Shown piece by piece: positions 1 to 8,587 of a DNA stretch of 64,000 nucleotides. The position numbers and the translations under genes were made by a program. The notes under the pieces were generated by a model, which saw nothing but the letters and a program-made list of their open reading frames with translations, was not told where the DNA came from and did no database searches. This DNA is from Cytophagia bacterium (GTDB lineage: Bacteria; Bacteroidota; Bacteroidia; Cytophagales; Spirosomataceae), in assembly GCA_004293645.1 (NCBI GenBank), contig REAB01000050.1, forward strand, positions 1 through 64,000. Reading direction: 5' to 3'. Positions within the stretch are counted from its first letter, which is position 1; each line of letters opens with the position of its first letter.

Positions 1-103
1 TAAGTCTTTTGATTTGTAGAAAAACTAAATTACTTCTTTTTGCTCACTCTCCTCCTTTTTTTTTCTAAAACTGTAAACTGCATCGTGAAGGATGCCGTTT
101 TTT

Positions 104-820
104 TTACTTCATGTTGTGATACACTATTTGAATGTCGTCGTCTTCTTCGAGGCGTTCGATGAGTTTATCTACTTCGGCGGTTTGCTCTTCGTTTAGCTCT
201 TTTAGTTCGGTCGGAATGCGCGTAAATTCAGCTCCCAATAGCTCAAAACCTTTGTCTTCTAAGTATTTTTGCAATGAACCAAAAGCCGTAAACTCGCCAT
301 AAATGTTGATTTGGTTGGTTTCGTCGTCCAAAAATATCTCTTCCGCGCCATAGTCAATCAGTTCAAATTCAAGCTCTTCCATGTTTATTTCGGGCAAATT
401 AGGAATTTTGAACACCGACTTGCGGTCAAACAAATAATCTAACATTCCTTGCGTACCCAAGCTGCCGCCCAACTTGTTGAAATAACTCCGAATATTGGCC
501 ACGGTGCGGTTGGTATTGTCGGTGGCGGCTTCGATGAGCAGCGCAATGCCGTGCGGCCCTTTGCCCTCATACACTATTTCTTTGTAGTCGTCTTGCTCTT
601 TAGATACGGCCCGTTTGATGGCTCTGTCCACGTTGTCTTTGGGCATATTGGCCGCTTTGGCGTTTTGTATCAAAGCCCGCAGCCGCGAGTTATTATTAGG
701 GTCCGGTCCGCCCGCGTTTACGGCCATTACAATGTCTTTGCCAATGCGGGTAAAGACCTTGGCCATCATGCCCCAGCGTTTTAATTTGCTTGCTTTGCGG
801 TATTCAAATGCGCGTCCCAT
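104..820 (-). CDS. yebC: YebC/PmpR (TACO1) family DNA-binding regulator
   Basis: A 238-residue protein of the YebC/TACO1 family; members act as transcriptional regulators or help ribosomes translate proline-rich stretches. Family blocks are clear: NMPKDNVDRAIKRA near residues 58-71, YEGKGPHG near 84-91, TDNTNRTVANIRS near 99-111, and an acidic C-terminus ending in a run of Glu/Asp. Length matches the family (about 240). The frame stays open upstream to a TTG at 970, but homology begins at the ATG ending at 820 (MGRAFEYRKA), so I start there. A minus-strand TACCTTTG element at 1021-1014 could be the -7 box of its promoter. Monocistronic; the next gene on the strand is 336 bp upstream. Confidence 0.95.
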   Translation of the reverse strand: MGRAFEYRKASKLKRWGMMAKVFTRIGKDIVMAVNAGGPDPNNNSRLRALIQNAKAANMPKDNVDRAIKRAVSKEQDDYKEIVYEGKGPHGIALLIEAATDNTNRTVANIRSYFNKLGGSLGTQGMLDYLFDRKSVFKIPNLPEINMEELEFELIDYGAEEIFLDDETNQINIYGEFTAFGSLQKYLEDKGFELLGAEFTRIPTELKELNEEQTAEVDKLIERLEEDDDIQIVYHNMK

Positions 821-1156
821 TGTATTTAATTTGTAATTTGAAGTTTGTGATTTCCTAAATTCAAGTAATAAAAGCAACAGTAAGGCCAGCCAATTAACAC
901 TAAAATATTCAAAAATTTCTGCCTTGCCTCGAAGTGAAAAACGTGTTATTTTGTGTTTTGATCTGGGCAACCGTGTCTAAAAGTTGCAAAATATGTTACA
1001 CTTAACACAAGAGCAAAGGTACACAATCGCAGTATTTAAAAGATGCTTTTTTTCGGTATAATTTACCTCCAACACTTCGGCATTGTACGAGCTGCCCTGA
1101 AGCTGTTTCTATTTCAAAGGTCTGTTTTTCGTTACTTTCAACATTTGGTAGGGGAT

Positions 1157-2083
1157 TTAAGATTTCCAAAATTTTAAACCCTTTGCATCAAAATTAACAT
1201 TGGGGGCGTTGACCAAATAAATACCGCTCAAAATAACGGCCATGCCCACGTAATGCTGCAAGGTAATGTTTTCAGAATCAAAAATTCCCCAAAAAATGGC
1301 CACAATCGGAATCAAATACGTAACCGATGAAGCAAAAAGTCCCGAAGATATACGCACAATTTGATTGAACAGCACCGAGGCCACTCCCGAACCCAGCACC
1401 CCAAGCAAGAGCATAAAAAAGGTGGGTTGGAGGTTGGCAGGTTGAGTCATTTTGGCAAAAAAGTCGGTGGTCAATAACGCCAACAACATGAGCGGGCCAA
1501 TAAAAATAAACGTCCCCGCCGTAATAACCCAAGCCGAAAGCCCACCTAAATAGCGCACAATAACGTTGATATTGATGCCATACAGCACCGTAGCCCCTAA
1601 AATCAAGAAAGCGTAGGGGTCGGTCATGTTGAGCTGACCCGTATTTTTTGAGAAAATAAGCAACAGCGAACCCAACAACCCCAGCACAATGCCCGCCATT
1701 TGCAAAGGCCGCTTCGACTGCCCAAAAAACAACACGCCCAGCAGCAGCGTACAAAGCGGACTCAGCGAGTTGAGCATACCCGACAGCGAGCTGTTGAGGC
1801 GCGTACCCGCTTGGGCAAACAAAAAAGCGGGAATAACGTAGCCCGTGAGTGCCGAAACGAGCAAATAAGGGTAGCGTTGGGTCGGAATTTTACGAAAATT
1901 TTGGAAAATAATGGGCAGAAAAAAAATAAACGCACAAAACAACCGACCCGCCGCTACTTCGGTTACGCCATAGACGACGAGGCTTTTTTTCATTAAAATA
2001 AACGAGCTGCCCCAAATCAAAGCCAATAAAATGAGCAGTAGCCAAGCTTGAAGAGAATTTTTGGTAGTAGTTTGCGTTTCCAA
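1157..2083 (-). CDS. EamA/DMT-superfamily transporter
   Basis: A 308-residue inner-membrane protein of the drug/metabolite transporter superfamily, made of two EamA repeats with about ten hydrophobic segments. The first repeat opens with LALIWGSSFILMKKSLVVYG and the second contains LGATVLYGININVIVRYLGG. Substrate unknown; family members export amino acids, metabolites or drugs. No ATG, GTG or other canonical codon fits upstream of the first membrane segment except the TTG at 2083. A TAATTTTG -7 element on the minus strand at 2117-2110 puts the transcript start just upstream of that TTG, so I use it. The open frame runs further upstream (to 2497), but that part reads as non-protein. Divergent from the DUF5606 gene. 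Confidence 0.85.
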   Translation of the reverse strand: METQTTTKNSLQAWLLLILLALIWGSSFILMKKSLVVYGVTEVAAGRLFCAFIFFLPIIFQNFRKIPTQRYPYLLVSALTGYVIPAFLFAQAGTRLNSSLSGMLNSLSPLCTLLLGVLFFGQSKRPLQMAGIVLGLLGSLLLIFSKNTGQLNMTDPYAFLILGATVLYGININVIVRYLGGLSAWVITAGTFIFIGPLMLLALLTTDFFAKMTQPANLQPTFFMLLLGVLGSGVASVLFNQIVRISSGLFASSVTYLIPIVAIFWGIFDSENITLQHYVGMAVILSGIYLVNAPNVNFDAKGLKFWKS

Positions 2084-2109
2084 ATTTTGAAGTATCCAAT
2101 TTATTTCTG

Positions 2110-2117
2110 CAAAATTA
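2110..2117 (-). promoter_or_regulatory. -7 element TAATTTTG of the EamA gene
   Basis: A perfect match to the Bacteroidota -7 consensus TAnnTTTG. It lies about 27 bp upstream of the TTG start at 2083 and supports that start. I see no convincing -33 TTTG at the right distance, so this is a moderate call. Confidence 0.5.
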
Positions 2118-2193
2118 GGAGAATACTGCGTAAACCCCAGACTTTTTGTGCATTGATTTGGTTGCAAAACAAACGGCTTTGACACAAATCCAT

Positions 2194-2201
2194 TATATTT
2201 G
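2194..2201 (+). promoter_or_regulatory. -7 element TATATTTG of the DUF5606 gene
   Basis: A perfect TAnnTTTG match about 70 bp upstream of the DUF5606 start at 2271. With the initiation point expected near 2208, earlier in-frame starts are disfavoured. No clear -33 box at the standard 19-bp spacing. Confidence 0.45.
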
Positions 2202-2270
2202 CAGCTATGTTTGGTGTACAATGTGCGCCAAAATAACTTCAAAAACATCGCAAAAAACCAATTTGAAAGC

Positions 2271-2750
2271 ATGGAACTGTTAAAAGACATCGTTAGTTTT
2301 TCGGGAAAAAGTGGCCTATTTCGTATCTTAAAGCCAGGCCGTTCGGGTATTATCGTGGAGAGTTTGGACGAAAAACGCGAAAAGCAGATTGCAGGTAGCA
2401 CCGCCCGCGTGTCGGTACTCAAAGATATTTCAATGTTTATGGCCGACGGCCACGAAGCCACGCCCCTGGCTACCATTTTGGGCAATGTACACGCCAAATA
2501 CCAAGGTACAAAAATAGACGCAAAAGCCCTCAGCGACTATCAGCTCACCGATTTTATGGCCGAAGCCCTGCCCGGCTACGACACCGAGCGTGTGTACCTG
2601 TCAGACATCAAGAAGCTCATTAACTGGTACAATATTTTGACACATTACGTGCCAGAACTTTTTGAAACAACTGGCCAAACCGAAGCAACCGCCCAAGAAG
2701 TAACTACCCAAGAAGTAATTGCCGAAGAAGCCACTGCCGAAAAAGAATAA
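2271..2750 (+). CDS. DUF5606 domain-containing protein
   Basis: A 159-residue cytoplasmic protein that begins MELLKDIVSFSGKSGLFRIL, the characteristic opening of the DUF5606 family found in Bacteroidota. The core covers roughly residues 1-125, and the C-terminus is a low-complexity Thr/Glu/Ala tail (TEATAQEVTTQEVIAEE). Function is not established for the family. Two earlier methionine-capable codons exist at 2199 and 2206, but they would add residues unrelated to the family and precede the expected transcript start. It ends 4 bp before the heparinase-family gene, so the two are probably co-transcribed. Confidence 0.85.
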   Translation: MELLKDIVSFSGKSGLFRILKPGRSGIIVESLDEKREKQIAGSTARVSVLKDISMFMADGHEATPLATILGNVHAKYQGTKIDAKALSDYQLTDFMAEALPGYDTERVYLSDIKKLINWYNILTHYVPELFETTGQTEATAQEVTTQEVIAEEATAEKE

Positions 2751-2754
2751 CCCA

Positions 2755-4749
2755 ATGCGTTTGCTCAAAACCGCCCTGCATCTGTTGCAAAACATGGGCC
2801 CACGCTACGTGTGGTTTCGGGCTGGTTACGAAATAAAACGCCGCACAGGCTTGCTAAAAAGGGCTTTCCCAACGCACACAACCCCACGCACGTGGGCAAC
2901 GGCCCAAAGTTGGCGGCAGTTGCCCACGTATTTTTTTAAATTTGACCGCACCGCACCGCGTCTGCTCACGCCTGCCCTTGCCGCCGAAATAGCCGAATAT
3001 CAGCGTGGTAATATATTGTTTTTTGGAGCGCAATATTACCCCGTATCCAACTGGCTCACCAATCCAGAAACGGGCTACGTGTATGATATTTCTAAACACT
3101 GGACTGAAATTGCCGACTTTTCACCCCAAGCGGGCGACATCAAGTATGTCTGGGAAAAATCGCGTTTTTCGTTTTTATACTCCCTCATTCGGTACGATTT
3201 TCACGCCAACCACGACATGGCCGAAACGGTTTTTGCCGAAATAGAATCGTGGATTGCCGCCAACCCCGTCAATCAAGGCCCCAACTGGCGGTGTAGCCAA
3301 GAAATAGCCCTACGCGTTCTCAACTGGACTTTTGCCCTAAACTATTACAAAAACTCAGCCGCGCTCACCGAAACACGTTTTGCCAAAATCGTTGATTCGA
3401 TTTATTGGCACACTTTGCACGTAGAAGCCAACATTGATTTTTCGCGGATTGCCGTGCGCAATAACCACGCCATTACCGAAACCCTGACGCTGTACTTGGT
3501 GGGGTTGTTGTACCCGTTTTTTAAAGAAAGTAACCGCTGGAAAAAGCGCGGCAAAAGTTGGTTTGAAACCGAAATAGCCTACCAAATCTACGAAGACGGC
3601 ACTTTTTTGCAGTTTTCGATGAACTACCATCGCGTGGTGGTGCAACTTTTGACGTGGGGTTTACAACTGGCGCACCAAAATCAAGAACGCTTTGCCGAGG
3701 TGGTTTACGAACGCGCCCGCGCATCGCTCACGTTTTTGCGGGCGTGCCAAGACCCTGGCACGGGTTGGTTGCCCAACTACGGCAACAACGACGGCGCATT
3801 ATTTTTTAAACTCAACAACGCCCACTACCACGACTACCGCCCCCAACTCAACGCCCTGGCCGCCGCACTGGGCTTACGCGCCGAACCCGCCGAAGACTGC
3901 CAATGGTACAACATATCATTGAACAGTGAACAGTTATCATTGAACACTCAATCACTCAATCACTCAATCACTCAATCACTCAACACTCAACCACTCAATA
4001 ACTCAACCACTCAATCACTCAATCACTCAAAACTCAATCACTCAACACTCAATAACTCAACACTCAATAACCCAACACCTCAAAACTTTAAAAATTCTGG
4101 TTATTACTTGTTACGTGAGGCCGATACGCTTACTTTTTTGCGGTGCGGCGCGTACCGAAATCGCCCTTTTCAGGCTGACAATTTGCACATGGACCTGTGG
4201 GTAAACGGCCAAAATATGCTCCGCGACGCGGGTTCGTACAAATACAATACCGACGAACGTTGGACGCGCTACTTTGCGGGTACGGCTTCGCACAATACCG
4301 TGATGCTTGGAGATTTTGACCAAATGAAAAAAGGAAATCGGTTTATTTGGTACAATTGGACCAAAAAAGCCGCTGGTCAGTGGCGCGAAGAAGAAGACTG
4401 CTGGGTATTTGAAGGTGCAATCAGCGCGTTTGAACAAGCGGGGAATAACATTTGGCATCGGCGGCGCGTAACCAAGTTCAAAACCCAAAATCGCTGGATT
4501 GTAGAAGACCAACTCGAAAATGCGCCCCCAGATTTGCCGATGCACCAAATCTGGCATCCTGTTCCCGCGTTTTTGGCGCAGTTTAGCATCGAAAGCTCCG
4601 ACGAAAACGGACAGCCAACTACTTTTTTAGAAACAGAAGGCTGGTTTTCAGGGCTTTATGGGCAAAAAGAACCCGCCCAAAGGCTGGTTTTTAGCACTCC
4701 TGGGCGGTATTTACGAACAGAAATAACACAAAAATCTTCGCTCGATTGA
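2755..4749 (+). CDS. Heparinase II/III family protein with in-frame repeat insert
   Basis: A 664-residue polysaccharide-lyase-type protein. The N-terminal half is an alpha/alpha-toroid (motifs NWRCSQEIALRVLNW, NNHAITETLTLYLVG, YHRVVVQLLTWGLQ). The C-terminal heparinase II/III beta-sandwich starts near NSGYYLLREADTLTFLRCG and includes ADNLHMDLWVNG and ASHNTVMLGDFDQMKKG. Relatives often sit with extracellular-polysaccharide genes and cleave uronic-acid polymers; the substrate here is unknown. Start chosen at ATG 2755 (MRLLKTALHLLQNMG), 4 bp after DUF5606; an alternative ATG at 2719 lies inside that gene. No signal peptide is obvious. Residues about 386-443 are a Ser/Asn/Leu/Gln-rich linker encoded by a tandem simple repeat (listed separately) placed between the two domains. 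Confidence 0.85.
   Translation: MRLLKTALHLLQNMGPRYVWFRAGYEIKRRTGLLKRAFPTHTTPRTWATAQSWRQLPTYFFKFDRTAPRLLTPALAAEIAEYQRGNILFFGAQYYPVSNWLTNPETGYVYDISKHWTEIADFSPQAGDIKYVWEKSRFSFLYSLIRYDFHANHDMAETVFAEIESWIAANPVNQGPNWRCSQEIALRVLNWTFALNYYKNSAALTETRFAKIVDSIYWHTLHVEANIDFSRIAVRNNHAITETLTLYLVGLLYPFFKESNRWKKRGKSWFETEIAYQIYEDGTFLQFSMNYHRVVVQLLTWGLQLAHQNQERFAEVVYERARASLTFLRACQDPGTGWLPNYGNNDGALFFKLNNAHYHDYRPQLNALAAALGLRAEPAEDCQWYNISLNSEQLSLNTQSLNHSITQSLNTQPLNNSTTQSLNHSKLNHSTLNNSTLNNPTPQNFKNSGYYLLREADTLTFLRCGAYRNRPFQADNLHMDLWVNGQNMLRDAGSYKYNTDERWTRYFAGTASHNTVMLGDFDQMKKGNRFIWYNWTKKAAGQWREEEDCWVFEGAISAFEQAGNNIWHRRRVTKFKTQNRWIVEDQLENAPPDLPMHQIWHPVPAFLAQFSIESSDENGQPTTFLETEGWFSGLYGQKEPAQRLVFSTPGRYLRTEITQKSSLD
3922..4083 (+). 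repeat. Tandem ACTCAATC-type simple repeat inside the heparinase gene
   Basis: About 160 bp of imperfect 7-9 bp units (CACTCAAT and variants such as CACTCAAC, AACTCAAT) in tandem. The reading frame stays open because none of the three phases of an 8-bp unit creates a stop, giving a Leu-Asn-His-Ser / Thr-Gln-Ser-Leu style linker. Repeats of this kind usually lie between genes in this phylum; here it lies between the toroid and the beta-sandwich of an enzyme. Confidence 0.9.
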
Positions 4750-4993
4750 GTCTGTGAAAAAAGTTTTATCGAGTAATCTGGGCATCCTTCATAACCATTA
4801 AAAAGTAGTTGACACTTTGGCTTGTAAACAATTGAATGTCAATGATTTAAAATGCCTATTTTTTATTTCCGTGAAGGTCTGACAGATTTATTTTAAATTT
4901 TGTTGATTCTAACGGGTTTTGCGGGATTTCAAAACTTCATTTAGAGCTAACAATTTTCAAATTAACCCATTTTCAAATTAGTACATTCATTAT

Positions 4994-5650
4994 ATGTCCA
5001 ATCTCCTGATTGCTCCCTCCATGCTGGCCTCCGATTTTGCCAATATCCAGCGCGATGTCGAAATGATTAACCACAGCCAAGCCGACTGGTTTCATATTGA
5101 CATCATGGACGGCGTTTTTGTGCCAAATATTTCGTTTGGCATACCCGTTTGCGAAGCCATCAACCGCCACGCTACCAAGCCATTAGACGTGCATCTGATG
5201 ATTATGCAACCAGAGCGTTATTTAGAAAGTTTTCGCAAAGCAGGGGCTGAGATACTGACGGTTCACTACGAGGCTTGCCCACATTTGCACCGTACCATTC
5301 AGCAAATCAAAGACTTAGGCGCAAAAGCGGGTGTTGCCCTCAATCCGCACACCCCCGTACAAGTACTCCAAGATGTCATTGCCGATTTAGATTTGGTATT
5401 GATTATGTCGGTCAATCCTGGTTTTGGAGGACAAAAATTTATTGAATACACGTACAAAAAAATCAAACAAGCGGTGGCATTGATTGAGCAGTCGGGCAGC
5501 CAAGCCGTTATTGAGATTGACGGAGGCGTAGGCACAAACAACGCCGCGCTGCTCTACGAAGCAGGCGCACGGGCGCTGGTGGCGGGTAGTTCGGTGTTCA
5601 ATTCGCCAAATCCAACCCAAACCATTGCCACTTTGAAGAAAATGACTTAG
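4994..5650 (+). CDS. rpe: Ribulose-phosphate 3-epimerase
   Basis: A 218-residue TIM-barrel enzyme that interconverts ribulose 5-phosphate and xylulose 5-phosphate in the pentose phosphate pathway, in the cytoplasm. Visible signatures: IAPSMLASDF at the N-terminus, HIDIMDGVFVPN (metal ligand H34 and catalytic D36), DVHLMI, VNPGFGGQKFI and the second catalytic Asp in IEIDGGV. Full length for the family (about 220). The start is the first ATG after a 244-bp spacer that carries TTTTCAAATT-type repeats. A 35-bp gap separates it from the M14 peptidase gene downstream. Confidence 0.97.
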   Translation: MSNLLIAPSMLASDFANIQRDVEMINHSQADWFHIDIMDGVFVPNISFGIPVCEAINRHATKPLDVHLMIMQPERYLESFRKAGAEILTVHYEACPHLHRTIQQIKDLGAKAGVALNPHTPVQVLQDVIADLDLVLIMSVNPGFGGQKFIEYTYKKIKQAVALIEQSGSQAVIEIDGGVGTNNAALLYEAGARALVAGSSVFNSPNPTQTIATLKKMT

Positions 5651-5685
5651 TTTACGTCAAAATTAGCCCCTCCGACCCTTTTAAG

Positions 5686-8424
5686 ATGAAAAAGCAAAAA
5701 ATTTACCACCTCTTAAAAAACCCTTTTCTCGTTTTTTACCCAAAAGAATCAACGCGCCACAATCCCCGCTTGGGCGGGACGGTTAGCCGCTGCGATGGCT
5801 GCCTGACGCAGTCGGCAGACGGGGTGGGTTTTAGCCGTCGAAATAACCTTAGAACTCCCTCCTTCATCCTCCTTTTCCTTCTTGCTACCATTACCACGGG
5901 CTTCGCTCAAACCGATTATTTCTTTCCAAATCAAAAGTTTAACCCTGCCGTCCCCTCGCCCGAACAGTTTTTGGGCTACCGCGTGGGGCAGCACCAAACC
6001 CGCTACGACCGCCTCGTGGCTTACCTCTACGAACTGGCCCGCACCTCCGACCGCGTCCGCGTACAGACCATTGGCCAAACCAACGAGCTGCGCCCGCACA
6101 TCACGGTAACGTTCTCATCGGCTACCAATTTGGCCAAGCTATCGGACATTCAAAAAACGCACCTTACACTCGCCGACCCAAACGCGGCGATGCCCGACGT
6201 GGCAAAAATGCCCGTAGTGGTGCAATTGGGAGCAAATGTACACGGCAACGAAACCTCAGGCGGTGAGGCCATGATTTTGGCCGCCTACTATTTGGCCGCT
6301 TGCACCGATGACAACGCCACCCGACTTTTGAATGAGGCCGTGGTGCTAATGGAACCCGTGCTGAATCCTGATGGCCGCGACCGCTTCGTAAACTGGGTGA
6401 ATATGCACAAAGCCAGCCCGTTGGTAGCCGACCCCAACGACCGCGAACACAACGAAGTATGGCCAGGTGGACGCACAAATCACTACTGGTTTGACCTCAA
6501 CCGCGACTGGTATTTGGCCGTACACGTAGAGAGCCAGAATCGCTTGAAATGGTATCACTCGTGGTTGCCAAACGTAGTAACCGACCACCACGAGATGGGT
6601 ACAAATTCTACTTTCTTTTTCGAACCATCGAAAGAAAACGCCGAAAACCCGTTGGTGCCGCCGTATAATTACAAAACACTCAACAGTAAGTTTGCCAAAT
6701 ATTTTGAGCAAGCCATGAACGACATCGGCTCGTTGTACTACACCAAAGAATCGTTCGACAACCTCTATCCTGGCTACGGTTCGAGCTACCCCGATATGCA
6801 AGGTGGACTGGGCATTTTGTTTGAGCAGGGCAGCTCGCGCGGTTTTTTGCAAGAAAGCCAAAATGGGCCACTCACTTTTGCGTTTACCATTCGTAACCAA
6901 TTGGTCAATGCCCTCGCTACCTGCAAAGCCGCGCTTGATGAGCGGCAAAACTTGCTCAAATTTCAACGCGAATTCTACGCATCGGCCATTACGGAGGGCA
7001 ACAAAAACCCCACCAAAGCCTACGTCATTGGCGACGGCATGGACGCTACCCGCGTACGAAAATTTGTCGAAACAATGTTGCACCACCGAATTGAGTGCTA
7101 TCAACTGTCTGACAATCTGACCATTGATGGAAAAGTTTTTGGAAAAGGCAAAGCCATTGTCATTCCCACCGCCCAGCCGCAATATCGCTTGGTGCAGTCG
7201 GTGTTTGAGCGGCCTACCAAATTTGCCGATAGCCTTTTTTACGACTCATCGGCGTGGAACTTAGCCCTGGCATTTGGGCTTCCGCACGCCGAAATCAAAA
7301 CTCCGTTTAGCAAGGGCAGTCGCATTACTGATGCCAAAGATGTAGCCCCCGCCGCCAAAACCCCCGAACAATCGGCCTATGCTTACTTGATAGACTACAC
7401 TGATTTTAACGCCACCAAAGCTCTTTACCAACTATTAGATAAGAAATTAACGGTCAAGGTTGCACTCAAACCATTCAAAATTGGTGATAAAACGTACGGT
7501 TACGGCACATTGCTTATTCCAGTTCAGTTTCAAGACCTGAACCCCGCCGATTTGTTTGGCCATATCCAAACCATTGGCGCAGCTACGGGCGTGGCCATTG
7601 TGCCTATTGCAACGGGTTTTAGTCAGTCGGGAATTGACTTGGGCAGCAACAATTTTCAGAAAGTAACCAAACCCGAAGCGCTCCTCGTGGTGGGGCAAGG
7701 TGTATCGGTTTACGAAGCGGGCGAAGTATGGTACTGGCTTGATACCCAAGTAGGTATGCCCATCAGCAAAGTAGAACTCAGCAGCCTCGGTCGGCTTAAT
7801 TTGAGTCGCTACAACGTCATTGTGATGGTGTCGGGGCAATACCCCAGCGACAAAGCCTTAGCCAGCAAACTCAAACAGTGGGTAAACAATGGCGGCACGC
7901 TCATTACCACCAAAACCGCCACCGAGTGGGCCATCAGAAACGACCTAACCCGCGAAAAACTACGCCTAAGTACCAAAACCGACTCACTGCTCACGGCGCG
8001 ACGCGGACGCATCAACTACGAAGATGCCGTAGCTGCCGAAGGTTCAAAAAGCACGGGCGGCAGCATCTACGAAGCCGATTTGGACATAACGCACCCGCTC
8101 GGATTTGGCTACAGCAGTCGTAAAATTGCCCTTTATCGAAACAACAACACTTTTTTAGAGCCTTCAACGAGTCCTTCCAATACGGTGGTACTTTATGCCG
8201 AAAAACCGCTGCTGACGGGCTACGTGCACCCCCAATCGTTACGAAAAATTTCGGCCTCGGCGGGTATTTTAGCCCACGCCGACGGAGCGGGACGTATCAT
8301 TTTGTTTGCCGATAATCCCAATTTTAGGGGCATTTGGTACGGCACAAACAAACTATTTTTGAACGCGCTGTTTTTTGGCCCACAAATTGTATCTCCTATT
8401 CCAAACTTCGCAGAGAAAGATTAG
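5686..8424 (+). CDS. Exported M14-family zinc carboxypeptidase-like protein
   Basis: A 912-residue predicted secreted metallopeptidase. The zinc-site motif HGNE is at residues 186-189 (GANVHGNETSGGEA), followed by the LNPDGRDRFVN, DLNRDWYL and DHHEMGTNSTFFFEP blocks typical of the M14 domain (about residues 85-430). The C-terminal half (residues about 450-900) resembles the GATase-like beta domain seen in long Bacteroidota M14 proteins. The signal sequence (PSFILLFLLATITTGFAQ) ends near residue 75, unusually far in, because a GC-rich structured segment precedes it. An in-frame GTG at 5824 would give a normal-length signal peptide and may be the real start. Natural substrates unknown. Confidence 0.85.
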   Translation: MKKQKIYHLLKNPFLVFYPKESTRHNPRLGGTVSRCDGCLTQSADGVGFSRRNNLRTPSFILLFLLATITTGFAQTDYFFPNQKFNPAVPSPEQFLGYRVGQHQTRYDRLVAYLYELARTSDRVRVQTIGQTNELRPHITVTFSSATNLAKLSDIQKTHLTLADPNAAMPDVAKMPVVVQLGANVHGNETSGGEAMILAAYYLAACTDDNATRLLNEAVVLMEPVLNPDGRDRFVNWVNMHKASPLVADPNDREHNEVWPGGRTNHYWFDLNRDWYLAVHVESQNRLKWYHSWLPNVVTDHHEMGTNSTFFFEPSKENAENPLVPPYNYKTLNSKFAKYFEQAMNDIGSLYYTKESFDNLYPGYGSSYPDMQGGLGILFEQGSSRGFLQESQNGPLTFAFTIRNQLVNALATCKAALDERQNLLKFQREFYASAITEGNKNPTKAYVIGDGMDATRVRKFVETMLHHRIECYQLSDNLTIDGKVFGKGKAIVIPTAQPQYRLVQSVFERPTKFADSLFYDSSAWNLALAFGLPHAEIKTPFSKGSRITDAKDVAPAAKTPEQSAYAYLIDYTDFNATKALYQLLDKKLTVKVALKPFKIGDKTYGYGTLLIPVQFQDLNPADLFGHIQTIGAATGVAIVPIATGFSQSGIDLGSNNFQKVTKPEALLVVGQGVSVYEAGEVWYWLDTQVGMPISKVELSSLGRLNLSRYNVIVMVSGQYPSDKALASKLKQWVNNGGTLITTKTATEWAIRNDLTREKLRLSTKTDSLLTARRGRINYEDAVAAEGSKSTGGSIYEADLDITHPLGFGYSSRKIALYRNNNTFLEPSTSPSNTVVLYAEKPLLTGYVHPQSLRKISASAGILAHADGAGRIILFADNPNFRGIWYGTNKLFLNALFFGPQIVSPIPNFAEKD
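5755..5852 (+). repeat. GC-rich structured insert in the 5' end of the M14 gene
   Basis: Roughly 100 bp with several short inverted repeats (CCCGC-TTGG-GCGGG; CTGCC ... GGCAG; GACGGTTA ... TTTTAGCCGTC). It encodes a Gly/Arg/Cys-rich stretch unlike any signal peptide and interrupts the link between a Lys-rich MKKQK start and the hydrophobic signal core. It reads like a small palindromic intergenic element that landed at the gene start and left the frame open. I see no second copy in this window. Confidence 0.5.
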
Positions 8425-8446
8425 AAATAGACATTAAACCTTAAAC

Positions 8447-8587
8447 ATGGCTTCAAATACAGACATTGACCCCCGCGACGGTTTTCCGTCTTTCGTCAAA
8501 ACTTGGCGACAAATGTACACTTTCGTTATCGGTAGCCTCCTGTTGGTTATGATGGCTTTATATTTATTTATGCAATATTTCAAATGA
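8447..8587 (+). CDS. 46-residue single-pass membrane protein coupled to the symporter
   Basis: A short gene not previously named to my knowledge. It encodes MASNTDIDPRDGFPSFVKTW, then RQMYTFVIGSLLLVMMALYLFMQYFK. The N-terminal 20 residues are polar and the C-terminal half is one transmembrane helix. Its stop overlaps the symporter start in an ATGA arrangement (8584-8587), which implies translational coupling. It starts 22 bp after the M14 peptidase stop. Small partner subunits are known for some sodium:solute symporters (DUF485, DUF4212), but this protein does not resemble those by eye. An accessory or stability subunit is my inference. Confidence 0.75.
   Translation: MASNTDIDPRDGFPSFVKTWRQMYTFVIGSLLLVMMALYLFMQYFK

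Noticed and set aside
80-105. Small hairpin GCATC/GATGC followed by a T-run near the left edge
   Set aside because: Only a 5-bp stem, and any plus-strand gene it would serve lies outside the window; too weak to list as a feature.
821-970. N-terminal extension of YebC to the TTG at 970
   Set aside because: The added 50 residues are unlike the family, and the ATG at 820 gives the standard length.
3922-4083. Possible CRISPR array because of regular repeats
   Set aside because: Units are only 7-9 bp in direct tandem without spacers, and the frame is coding.
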